NCBI GenBank assembly: GCA_913055675.1
Contig: CAJXKY010000026.1
Coordinates: 1-32,231 of the forward strand
Length of the DNA stretch: 32,231 bases
Reading direction: 5' to 3'
DNA from: an uncultured Halanaerobiales bacterium
GTDB taxonomy: Bacteria > Bacillota > Halanaerobiia > Halanaerobiales > M55B127
Part shown: positions 24,826-32,231 of the stretch, piece after piece
Position numbering within the stretch: the stretch's first letter is position 1
Layout: every line of letters begins with the position of its first letter
Made by a program: the position numbers and the translations under genes
The notes under the pieces: generated by a model
Told to the model about the DNA's origin: nothing
Databases searched by the model: none
The model's input: the letters and a program-made list of their open reading frames with translations, nothing else

Positions 24826-26145
24826 ATGACCGTATTTGACGGAGAGAGACTTCCGATTGAAATATTTCAAATTGATAAAAAGAGAATGAAACAGGGTTGG
24901 TATTCTGATGTATATTTTAGAAATGTAAGTAAGATACTAACTAAACTATCTGAAGAAGGCTATACCTTTAAGGAAGAAGATATAGGTAATTTAGAGGTGG
25001 AAATGCAGATTTTCCCCCGCCGCCAACCCTTCTGTATTTTAGGAGGTATCGATGAAGCTTTAGCCTTATTGAAAACCTCTACCGGTTATGAGAATGAGGA
25101 TGGAGAATTTGTTGAAACCTTTGATGATTTAGAAGTTTTAGCCTGTCAGGATGGACAAAAGGGATATTACAAAGGGAATCCAGCTCGAGTAGATCCTATT
25201 CTTAAGATAAGAGGACGTTACCGTGATTTTGCTCATCTAGAGACCCCTATTATCGGTTCTTTAACTGAGGCTTCCCGAATTGCAACTAATGTTTATCAAG
25301 TAATGGAAGCAGCTCGTGGTAAAGATATTCTCTTTTTCCCAGCCCGGTTTGCACATTATAAACTACAGGCCTTACACGGTTATGCTTATTCATTAGGGGT
25401 AAATGCATATAATGAAGATTATGGACAAAACATGAATCGCTATGTATCTACTGATGAACAGGGCGCCTGGTGGGGAGGAAAAGGAGGAGGTACAATCAGC
25501 CACTCTTATATAGCTTCATTTTTAGGTGATACTACAGAAGCGATGCTGCAGTTTTCTCGTCTGATGGACACCGATGTAAACAGGATTGCCTTGGTGGACT
25601 TTGATAATGACTGTGTTAAAACCAGTCTTCGATTATTGAAAGCAATGTTTGATAAATATATTGAACTAAAAGAAGCCGGTAAAGATAAAAAGGCAAAAAA
25701 ATATAAATTATTTGGAGTAAGACCTGATAATTCTTCTAGCTTAAGAGATAAAAGTATTGAGCCGTTAGGAGATAAAAAGCTAGATAACGGTGTAAATGCA
25801 AGATTAGTATTCAAATTAAGACAGGAGATTAACAATGCATATAAAGATTGGAATTTAAAGGAAAGCCAAGTCGAAGCAGCTAAAGAATACTGCAAAGATG
25901 TAAAAATTATTGCTACTGGTGGTTTCAAGCCTAAAAAAATAAGAGAATTTGAAGAATCCCAAGTACCAGTAGATATCTATGGTGTAGGTAGCTGGTTATT
26001 ATCAAATAGTTCAGTAGAAGGTACAAAAAATGACTTTACTGCTGATGTAGTTAGAGTAAAAAAAGATGGAGAATGGATTGAGATGGCTAAAGTAGGTAGA
26101 CAAGCTTGTGATAATGAATGCTTAGAAGAGGTCAATGAGTATTAA
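24826..26145 (+). CDS. Nicotinate phosphoribosyltransferase-like protein
   Basis: Likely forms nicotinate mononucleotide from nicotinate and PRPP, the salvage route to NAD. It has 439 residues. Family features are the N-terminal YSDVYFRN, the GGGTISHSYIASF segment with the histidine that is phosphorylated in the family, and the C-terminal ATGGFKPKKIREF and VDIYGVGSWL that form the phosphate site. It is divergent from typical PncB, so another phosphoribosyltransferase substrate is possible. ATG 24826 is preferred over the in-frame GTG at 24817, because AAGGAGTGA (24812-24820) is the SD. It closes the nucleoside salvage cluster, 30 bases after pdp; ribose 5-phosphate from that pathway could feed PRPP. 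Confidence 0.82.
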   Translation: MTVFDGERLPIEIFQIDKKRMKQGWYSDVYFRNVSKILTKLSEEGYTFKEEDIGNLEVEMQIFPRRQPFCILGGIDEALALLKTSTGYENEDGEFVETFDDLEVLACQDGQKGYYKGNPARVDPILKIRGRYRDFAHLETPIIGSLTEASRIATNVYQVMEAARGKDILFFPARFAHYKLQALHGYAYSLGVNAYNEDYGQNMNRYVSTDEQGAWWGGKGGGTISHSYIASFLGDTTEAMLQFSRLMDTDVNRIALVDFDNDCVKTSLRLLKAMFDKYIELKEAGKDKKAKKYKLFGVRPDNSSSLRDKSIEPLGDKKLDNGVNARLVFKLRQEINNAYKDWNLKESQVEAAKEYCKDVKIIATGGFKPKKIREFEESQVPVDIYGVGSWLLSNSSVEGTKNDFTADVVRVKKDGEWIEMAKVGRQACDNECLEEVNEY

Positions 26146-26169
26146 ATATATTAACCCGGGACTGATTTT

Positions 26170-28779
26170 ATGGATCTAATTATATCTCATGAAAACACAG
26201 ATATAGACGGTTTGGCAGGTATGATTGCTGCCGCAAAATTATATCAAGATGGTAAAGTTGTGGTGTCAGAAAATATGACTACTTTGGCCAAGCGATTTCT
26301 TGCTCTTTATAAAGATGAGTTTGAAATATATAGATATGATGAAGTAGATTATGATAAAGTAAACCGGGTTATCGTAATTGATACACATGAATATGATAGA
26401 TTAGGTAATATGACGGAATTAATAAATTGGGAACAGGTTGAGGTAATAGTCTATGACCATCACCCTCATCAAAAATTAGACTGGATTAATATTGATCTAT
26501 CTGAAAATGTAGGTTCCTCTGCATCAATTATCGTGAATAGACTAAAAAGGGAAAATATTAAATTGAATAGATCAGAAGCAACCTTGTTTGCATTGGGAAT
26601 TTCTGCGGATACCGGGAATTTCATGCATCTTAATACAGAATCTGAAGATTTAATGGCTTTTGCATATCTGCTAGATATGGGTGCAAATAAGAAAGTTATT
26701 AATGAATATCTTTTAGAAACACTTGATAAGAATCAAAAAAGAGTCTTCGAATTATTAATTAAACACAGAAAAGATATTAGAATTAAAGATAAAAATATTG
26801 CATTATTTACTTTAAAATATCCTCGTTATGTAACAGGTTTAAATAATGTTGTTGAAAAAATAAAACTACTTTATCAATTACCTGTTGTTTTTGTCCTTGT
26901 AGAAATGGAGGGCAAAGTTATCATCATTGGTAGAAGTAGTGACGAAAATGTTAATTTAGAAGAAATATTTAGTGATTTAGGTGGAGGCGGACATTCCGGA
27001 GCAGGTTCGGTTTCTTTAAAAACCGATCTTGAAATTGCCCGTAATAAGCTTGAAACAACTATTAGAGATAAAATCAAAGTTTCTGTTAAAGTAGAAGAGG
27101 TTATGCAAAAACCGGTTAAAGTAAATCAGAATATTAAAATTGAAAAAGTAAAGCAATTAATGGAAAAAGAAAATATATCCGGAGTATTTGTTGTAGATGA
27201 AGATGATAGAGTAAAGGGGATTTTCACAACCCGAGACTTGCGTAGGTTAACTGAAGAAGATGATATTTACCGAGTACCTGTTAAAGGATATATGACAAAA
27301 ATGTTGATATATATCAATCCAGATGATACCATTCATAAGGCTCAAGAGAAGATGGTTAATAATGATATTGGGAGACTACCTGTAAAAAACGAAGATGGTA
27401 GGGTAATTGGAGTTATTACTAGAAGAGATATACTCAATCAATATTATAAAGAAGAAACTTCAAGTCAAAACCAGAATCGTTATGTAAGTTCTTTGGTATC
27501 AATAACTCCTGAGAAAGTGAAAATATCATCGAAACTCGATGAACTGCCAAATCAAATTAGAAAAATATTTAAAAATATTGGTAAGATTGCACAAGACAAT
27601 GACTCACGTGTTTTTTTAGTTGGAGGTATGGTTCGAGACCTGCTTTTGAATAAGGAAAACAAGGATTTTGATTTTGTTGTAGAAGGAAATGTAGAGGGCT
27701 TAATAAAAGATGTAGCTTCCAATTATAACGTAAATTATAAGTATAACAGTAATTTCCAAACCGGCAGTATGGTTATCAATAATAAATATGAATTGGATTT
27801 TGCTGTATCTAGAAATGAACTCTATACTCATCCGGGAGCCTTACCTAAAGTAAAAAAAGCTGATATATTTGATGACCTTTTCCGTCGAGATTTCACGGTC
27901 AATGCTTTAGCAGTAGCTTTACATCCTGAAGAGTATGGTTATCTTTATGATTTCTTTAAGGCTCGCGAAGATGTAGAAGATAGAATTTTAAAAGCTTTAC
28001 ATCGTTTTAGCTTTTTAGATGATCCAACTAGAATAATTCGGGGAATTAGAGTTGTATTACAACATAATTTAAAAATTGAAGAAGAAACAAAAGCCTTAAT
28101 GCAGGAAGCAATCCGCTTAAATGAATATTCTGATGTTACATTTCCTAGGATTTTTAAAGAACTTAAATTACTATTTTTAGAAAAACCGGACCAAAGATTT
28201 TTAGAAATTTTAGAAGAGATACCATTTTTAAGACTCCTTTATGACGGATATCAACTGCCGAAAGGTATTAAAGATAAGTGGGAAAGAGCAGGTTATTACC
28301 TTGCATATTTCAATAATAATAATTATAATGTAAAAGAGTGGGTAGTATATTTTTCTTTAATTTTCAAGGACTTACCGCGTTCCTTAATTGAACGCTGGTC
28401 GGTTAAGACGAACCTTAAAGAAATAATACTGTTTAAACCCGAAGAGTATAATATAGAACAGATAACTAAACTTACAGGAAGTGTTGATATATATAATAAG
28501 TTAAAAAATATATCAAATGAAAAGTTAGTTCTTTTACTTGCCGAACATGATAACAAAAAATTAGAAGAAAAAATATTATATTTCTTAGAACAAATTTCTG
28601 ATATAAAACTATCAGTTGATGGAAATGATCTTATTGAATTAGGTTTCAAGGAAGGACCAATTATTAGTATAGCACTTAAACTATTAAAAAGACAGGTTTT
28701 AAAAAATAATTTAAAAACCAGAAAAGAACAATTAGATTATGCTAAAAAATTGAAGAAGAAATTGGAAGGGAAGAAATAA
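26170..28779 (+). CDS. DHH-CBS-CBS-tRNA nucleotidyltransferase fusion protein
   Basis: Large cytosolic protein of 869 residues with three functional parts. Residues 1-300 form a DHH/DHHA1 phosphoesterase, with Asp11-x-Asp13, Asp71, DHH (96-98), SADTGN (Asp147) and GGGGHSGAGS (about 271-280). Two CBS domains (about 310-365 and 370-430) probably bind an adenine nucleotide. Residues 480-869 are a class II poly(A) polymerase/tRNA nucleotidyltransferase, with VFLVGGMVRDLLL, the catalytic DFDF, RRDFTVNALAVAL and FLDDPTRIIRGIR. This architecture is known in Aquifex, Thermotoga and clostridia and adds A or CC(A) to tRNA 3' ends; which, I cannot tell. The SD before ATG 26170 is weak (GGGA). All visible active-site residues are intact. 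Confidence 0.9.
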   Translation: MDLIISHENTDIDGLAGMIAAAKLYQDGKVVVSENMTTLAKRFLALYKDEFEIYRYDEVDYDKVNRVIVIDTHEYDRLGNMTELINWEQVEVIVYDHHPHQKLDWINIDLSENVGSSASIIVNRLKRENIKLNRSEATLFALGISADTGNFMHLNTESEDLMAFAYLLDMGANKKVINEYLLETLDKNQKRVFELLIKHRKDIRIKDKNIALFTLKYPRYVTGLNNVVEKIKLLYQLPVVFVLVEMEGKVIIIGRSSDENVNLEEIFSDLGGGGHSGAGSVSLKTDLEIARNKLETTIRDKIKVSVKVEEVMQKPVKVNQNIKIEKVKQLMEKENISGVFVVDEDDRVKGIFTTRDLRRLTEEDDIYRVPVKGYMTKMLIYINPDDTIHKAQEKMVNNDIGRLPVKNEDGRVIGVITRRDILNQYYKEETSSQNQNRYVSSLVSITPEKVKISSKLDELPNQIRKIFKNIGKIAQDNDSRVFLVGGMVRDLLLNKENKDFDFVVEGNVEGLIKDVASNYNVNYKYNSNFQTGSMVINNKYELDFAVSRNELYTHPGALPKVKKADIFDDLFRRDFTVNALAVALHPEEYGYLYDFFKAREDVEDRILKALHRFSFLDDPTRIIRGIRVVLQHNLKIEEETKALMQEAIRLNEYSDVTFPRIFKELKLLFLEKPDQRFLEILEEIPFLRLLYDGYQLPKGIKDKWERAGYYLAYFNNNNYNVKEWVVYFSLIFKDLPRSLIERWSVKTNLKEIILFKPEEYNIEQITKLTGSVDIYNKLKNISNEKLVLLLAEHDNKKLEEKILYFLEQISDIKLSVDGNDLIELGFKEGPIISIALKLLKRQVLKNNLKTRKEQLDYAKKLKKKLEGKK

Positions 28780-28782
28780 AAA

Positions 28783-29424
28783 ATGCCAAATATAATGGAA
28801 TTAATACTTGTTATACCAATCTTACTATTATCTTTATCAATACATGAATATTCACATGGTTATGTTTCATATTTATTAGGAGATCCAACTCCTAAACAAA
28901 ATGGGCGGTTAACATTAAATCCGATTGCTCATCTTGATTTAATGGGTAGTTTAGTTTTAATTATTACAAGGAGAATTGGTTGGGCTAAACCAGTACCAAT
29001 CAATCCTAGATATTATAAAAATCCTCGCAAAGGCTTAATGATCGTTGGAATAGCAGGTCCTGGTTCTAATTTAGTTATGGCGGGAATATTTGCTATTATC
29101 TTTAGAACAGTGATGTTTTTTGCTAATATAAATTCTGTAGGTGCGATCAGTACTCAATTAAGTGATTTTCAATATTTAATTTTAAGATTTCTACTTTTAG
29201 CTATTATTGTAAATTTAAGTTTAGGATTCTTTAACTTATTACCAATTCCACCGTTAGATGGTTCCAATATTTTAAGAGGTCTATTACCTAGTAACTTTGA
29301 TAAATATATAAATAAACTACAGGGACCGATCGGAATGGTTATTTTATTAATTTTAGCATATACAGGGATTCTTTGGGGTATGATTAGTCCCTTTGTTAAC
29401 TTTTTCTTAGGATTATTAATTTAA
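28783..29424 (+). CDS. Site-2 protease family membrane metalloprotease (M50)
   Basis: Intramembrane zinc metalloprotease-like protein of 213 residues, rich in hydrophobic segments (about 5-25, 85-115, 130-155 and 180-210). The zinc motif HEYSH is at 21-25 and the third ligand Asp159 lies in NLLPIPPLDG (151-160). It lacks the PDZ domain of RseP, as in the short YwhC-like group. The physiological substrate is unknown. It starts 3 bases after the tRNA nucleotidyltransferase fusion and precedes scpA; this neighbourhood is common in clostridia, though a functional link is not evident. Confidence 0.9.
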   Translation: MPNIMELILVIPILLLSLSIHEYSHGYVSYLLGDPTPKQNGRLTLNPIAHLDLMGSLVLIITRRIGWAKPVPINPRYYKNPRKGLMIVGIAGPGSNLVMAGIFAIIFRTVMFFANINSVGAISTQLSDFQYLILRFLLLAIIVNLSLGFFNLLPIPPLDGSNILRGLLPSNFDKYINKLQGPIGMVILLILAYTGILWGMISPFVNFFLGLLI

Positions 29425-29443
29425 AAAAAGCAAGGTGAAAATT

Positions 29444-30154
29444 ATGGATTATGAGGTAAAACTGGATGAATTTAAGGGTCCTTTAGAACTTTTATACCAG
29501 TTGGTAAAGAAAAATAAAATAGAGATAAGTAAGATCTCCCTTGCTAAAATCACCGGAGAATACTTAGATTATATAGACCAGAATATAATGGATTTAGAGT
29601 ATACTAGTGAATTTTTAGTAATTGCAGCTGAATTAGTTCAGATTAAGGCTAAATACCTCTTACCTAAAGCAGATGATGAAGAAGAGGATGATGAAGAAAG
29701 CCTTGTAGAAAGGTTAAGAAAATATCAACTCTATAAAGAGTTATCTTTTGTCCTTGCAGATCGGTTTGAGGAAAGAAGAGATGTTTTCGAAAACAGTTCA
29801 AACCTTGATAAATATCGGAACTTTGAAGAAGAAGTAGTAATTGAAGTTAATTTAAATGATATGAAAGAGATGTATCTCAAGGCCCTTTATTCTGATAATG
29901 ATTTAGAAGATGATGATATAGAAGAGGTAGAACACATTATTGTTGAAAAGATAAAGGTAGAAAAGAAAATTAATGATGTATTAGATACACTGAATAAATA
30001 CAATAGAGTCAATTTTTATAAATTAATAGAAGACCGCGAAAATATTATGGAAATAGTAGTTACATTTTTAAGTATATTAGAGTTAATGAAGTTAAATAAG
30101 GTGAGAATTATTCAAGACCAACTTTTTTCACCGATTGAGGTTTCATTAGCTTAA
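29444..30154 (+). CDS. scpA: Segregation and condensation protein A
   Basis: Kleisin that bridges SMC heads in chromosome condensation and segregation, 236 residues. The N-terminal EFKGPLELLYQLVKKNKIEISKIS pattern and SEFLVIAAELVQIKAKYLLP are family signatures; a highly acidic linker with DDEEEDDEES (about 84-93) follows, and the C-terminal winged helix is predicted at about 170-236. The ATG at 29444 is chosen over an in-frame GTG at 29435, which is part of the SD AAGGTGA. It lies 13 bases before scpB, the usual partner. Confidence 0.94.
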   Translation: MDYEVKLDEFKGPLELLYQLVKKNKIEISKISLAKITGEYLDYIDQNIMDLEYTSEFLVIAAELVQIKAKYLLPKADDEEEDDEESLVERLRKYQLYKELSFVLADRFEERRDVFENSSNLDKYRNFEEEVVIEVNLNDMKEMYLKALYSDNDLEDDDIEEVEHIIVEKIKVEKKINDVLDTLNKYNRVNFYKLIEDRENIMEIVVTFLSILELMKLNKVRIIQDQLFSPIEVSLA

Positions 30155-30167
30155 AGCAGGTGATATA

Positions 30168-30707
30168 ATGGAAAAAACAGATCAAGCAAAGGTTGAATCC
30201 ATAATCTTTGTAGCAGAAGAACCAGTTAATATTGATAAATTAGCTCGAGTAATGGAGATGAATATATCTACAATAAGACCTATTTTAGAAGAAATCAAGG
30301 AAGAATACAGTAACGAAAAACACGGATTTGAACTTAACAGCTATAATGATAACTATGTTTTTGAAACTAAAAAAGAATATAGTGATCTGATTTTAAATTA
30401 TATGAATGTTTCAAAACATAAAAAATTAAGTCCGGCGGCTTTAGAAACTTTAGCTATTGTAGCTTATGAACAGCCGATTACCAGAAGAGAGATTGAATCA
30501 ATCCGGGGTGTGAATGTGGAAAGAACACTTTCTACCCTTGAAAAATATAGTCTTGTAGAAGAACAGGGTAGAAAAGAAACAATTGGTAACCCTATCATAT
30601 ATGGCACTACAACTGTATTTTTACAGAAGTTCGCTCTTGATGATATTTCTGATTTGCCAGATATTGAAGAAATAGATTATCAAAAAGTCTTTGAAGATGA
30701 AGAATAA
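30168..30707 (+). CDS. scpB: Segregation and condensation protein B
   Basis: Dimeric winged-helix partner of ScpA in the SMC-ScpAB complex, 179 residues. The N-terminal VESIIFVAEEPVNIDKLARVM and the central SPAALETLAIVAYEQPITRREIESIRGVN are the conserved core of the family. An acidic tail follows (DLPDIEEIDYQK...). SD CAGGTGAT before ATG 30168. Confidence 0.95.
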   Translation: MEKTDQAKVESIIFVAEEPVNIDKLARVMEMNISTIRPILEEIKEEYSNEKHGFELNSYNDNYVFETKKEYSDLILNYMNVSKHKKLSPAALETLAIVAYEQPITRREIESIRGVNVERTLSTLEKYSLVEEQGRKETIGNPIIYGTTTVFLQKFALDDISDLPDIEEIDYQKVFEDEE

Positions 30708-30733
30708 TATGATTTCAAAAGGATATGAAAAAT

Positions 30734-31219
30734 ATGGAAAAGTTTAAAAAAAGAACTTATCGAAGTTGGAGTGAATTTATAAATGATATAAAGTTTCTTT
30801 TTAAAAATCGTAAAACAATAAAAGGAATAAATAATGGTAAACTTATAAATAAGACTTTCCAAGAACGCTTAATGCTTGCTGTAACAGGAGTAAATAACTG
30901 TAGATACTGTACATATTATCATTCTCGCTTAGCTTTAGAGTCCGGAATTAGTTCAGATGAACTTGGTGAAATATTGGAAGGTACAGTAGACAAGGTACCA
31001 GAAAAAGAACAATTTGCTTTACTTTATGCCCAACATTGGGCAGACCAGGCAGGTAGTCCTGACCAGGATTTTAAAGCTGAACTTATAAATACCTATGGAG
31101 AGCATAAAGCAGAATTAATAGAAACAGCAATTAAAACAATTAATTTTGGTAATTTAACAGGAAATACCTTAGATTATTTACTTTTTATAATTACATTTGG
31201 GATCTTAGGAAATCCTTAA
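30734..31219 (+). CDS. Carboxymuconolactone decarboxylase / AhpD-like protein
   Basis: Protein of 161 residues with the AhpD-like fold. The redox pair Cys56-x-x-Cys59 in NCRYCTYYHSR with His63 is the peroxidase-type motif of AhpD. FGNLTGNTLDYLL follows near the C-terminus. Physiological role unknown; antioxidant or thiol disulfide activity is likely by family. The in-frame ATG at 30725 is only one base after the AAAAGGA (30717-30723), so the ATG at 30734 is the more likely start; annotations may use either. It sits 26 bases after scpB on this choice. Confidence 0.85.
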   Translation: MEKFKKRTYRSWSEFINDIKFLFKNRKTIKGINNGKLINKTFQERLMLAVTGVNNCRYCTYYHSRLALESGISSDELGEILEGTVDKVPEKEQFALLYAQHWADQAGSPDQDFKAELINTYGEHKAELIETAIKTINFGNLTGNTLDYLLFIITFGILGNP

Positions 31220-31328
31220 AATAGTTTTCAATAATTTGTATTAAGTTGACTAAAGTTTTCCGATTCATAAAAAGGAATATTTTAATTTTTAAAGAATATA
31301 ATAATATATTATGAAAGGATGTATATAG

Positions 31329-32042
31329 ATGGAACGCCTTCAAAAAGTAATGGCCCATGCTGGAGTTGCTTCTCGTCGTAAATCTGAGGAGATTATAGCA
31401 GCCGGGCGAGTGAAGGTAAATGGTGAAGTCGTTACAGAAATGGGAACAAAAGTAGATCCCCAACAGGATACAATTGAAGTAGATGGGGAAGAAATCGAAA
31501 AAGAACAAAAAGTGTATTTAAAATTATATAAACCAACCGGTTATGTAACAACTGTGAAAGACCCCCAAGGCAGAAATACAGTTTTGGATTTGATAAATGG
31601 AGTAGATAAAAGAATATATCCAGCTGGTAGATTGGATTTAGACAGTAGTGGATTATTAATATTAACTAATGATGGTGATTTAACTCATAAAATCACTCAT
31701 CCTTCCCATGAATTAGATAAAGAATATGAAGTTGTAGTTAACGGACAACTAAACAATCAAGAAATCAAACAGTTTAAAGAAGGTATTGATTTACAAGAAG
31801 GCCGGACAGCTCCGGCTGAAATCAATAAGGTCAATGAAGATAGTAAAAATACTACTTATAAAGTAATAATTCATGAAGGTATGAATAGACAAATAAGAAG
31901 GATGTTTGATGTTTTAGGATATAAAGTTGTAAGTTTGATTAGAGTTAGGATCGGCAATATTACGTTGGGTCATTTAAAACCTGGAGAGCACAAGTCGTTG
32001 AGTAGAGAGGAAGTACAAGATCTATTAAGGTTATTACAATAA
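31329..32042 (+). CDS. rluB: Pseudouridine synthase, RsuA/RluB family
   Basis: Isomerises uridine to pseudouridine in ribosomal RNA, probably 23S U2605 by similarity to RluB. It has 237 residues. The N-terminal S4 RNA-binding domain (about 1-60, ERLQKVMAHAGVASRRKSEE) precedes KLYKPTGYVTT and the catalytic GRLDLDSSGLL with Asp103; MNRQIRRMF marks the C-terminal part of the fold. RsuA (16S) remains possible. SD AAAGGAT at 31314-31320. A possible -10 TATAAT at 31297-31302 has no good -35. Located after scpB, as in many Firmicutes. Confidence 0.92.
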   Translation: MERLQKVMAHAGVASRRKSEEIIAAGRVKVNGEVVTEMGTKVDPQQDTIEVDGEEIEKEQKVYLKLYKPTGYVTTVKDPQGRNTVLDLINGVDKRIYPAGRLDLDSSGLLILTNDGDLTHKITHPSHELDKEYEVVVNGQLNNQEIKQFKEGIDLQEGRTAPAEINKVNEDSKNTTYKVIIHEGMNRQIRRMFDVLGYKVVSLIRVRIGNITLGHLKPGEHKSLSREEVQDLLRLLQ

Positions 32043-32073
32043 CCTATGTAGTAAAAAACAAGGGGGAGATCAC

Positions 32074-32231
32074 ATGGAAACTTTAAAGGTTTCGGGCAGT
32101 TCTGATCCTAAATCTGTAGCAGGTGCAATTGCTGCAGTTGTTCGCGATGAAGGGAAGGTAGAATTACAGGCAATAGGTGCTGGAGCAATCAATCAGACAG
32201 TAAAGGCGATCGCTATTTCTAGAGGTTATGT
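32074..32231 (+). CDS. spoVS: Stage V sporulation protein S (5' part, cut by window end)
   Basis: The first 52 codons read METLKVSGSSDPKSVAGAIA followed by a segment with VRDEGKVELQAIGAGAINQ and VKAIAIS, which match SpoVS, a small Alba-like protein of about 86 residues acting in spore coat and core assembly. The frame runs off the window edge. The ATG at 32074 has a strong AAGGGGGAGAT SD. Confidence 0.93.
   Translation, partial: METLKVSGSSDPKSVAGAIAAVVRDEGKVELQAIGAGAINQTVKAIAISRGY

Noticed and set aside
31246..31302. TTGACT (31246-31251) and TATAAT (31297-31302) as rluB promoter
   Set aside because: The 45-base separation is far too long for one promoter, and neither has a good partner at 16-18 bases.

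Overview
The window is a densely packed, AT-rich stretch of a Gram-positive-type anaerobe chromosome. All 33 recognisable genes, plus a possible gene tail at the left edge, lie on the + strand. Spo0A, SpoVS, the nadK-argR-recN-spo0A order, strong G-rich Shine-Dalgarno (SD) sequences and frequent TTG/GTG starts point to Firmicutes of clostridial or halanaerobial type. Ferredoxin-dependent 2-oxoacid oxidoreductase genes point to a strict anaerobe. The exact order is a guess (Halanaerobiales would fit); no rRNA is present to settle it. I see no tRNA, rRNA, CRISPR, insertion sequence or prophage. No gene-free stretch exceeds about 270 bases.

Region 1 (1-4039) is the conserved block nadK, argR, recN, spo0A. 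recN ends in a terminator-like hairpin that reaches into its last codons. spoIVB, which commonly sits between recN and spo0A, is absent. Region 2 (4036-7654) begins with an ARG-box palindrome and a sigma-A promoter, followed by argF, an unnamed P-loop ATPase and a PAS-PAS-AAA-Fis sigma-54 activator, ending in a strong terminator. Region 3 (7749-14606) starts with a textbook-spaced -24/-12 promoter. It encodes two paralogous amino-acid dehydrogenases (one phenylalanine-dehydrogenase-like, one leucine-dehydrogenase-like), phosphate butyryltransferase, butyrate kinase, and a ferredoxin plus three-subunit 2-oxoacid:ferredoxin oxidoreductase, then a terminator. Together they would oxidise branched-chain or aromatic amino acids to acyl-CoA and then to the free acid, yielding ATP and reduced ferredoxin. 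It resembles the Bacillus bkd operon with the lipoyl dehydrogenase complex replaced by a ferredoxin enzyme.

Region 4 (14662-18456) holds a NUDIX ADP-ribose pyrophosphatase overlapping an endonuclease-Q-like PHP protein. A consensus sigma-A promoter then precedes a DUF2089 zinc-ribbon/HTH protein, a small protein sharing a motif with it, and an M29 aminopeptidase. Region 5 (18658-21327) has galactokinase and a GH1 beta-glucosidase. Region 6 (21460-26145) is a nucleoside salvage cluster: deoB, purine nucleoside phosphorylase, pyrimidine nucleoside phosphorylase and a nicotinate phosphoribosyltransferase-like enzyme. Region 7 (26170-32231) has a DHH-CBS-CBS-tRNA nucleotidyltransferase fusion, an M50 membrane protease, scpA, scpB, an AhpD-like protein, an rluB-type pseudouridine synthase and the start of spoVS.

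Most of the window is conserved housekeeping. The most interesting points are the regulatory wiring (ArgR site at the head of a unit that ends in the sigma-54 activator of the next operon), the paired dehydrogenases of different apparent specificity, the uncharacterised P-loop ATPase and the DUF2089 motif pair. I do not see a clearly new defence or mobile system.
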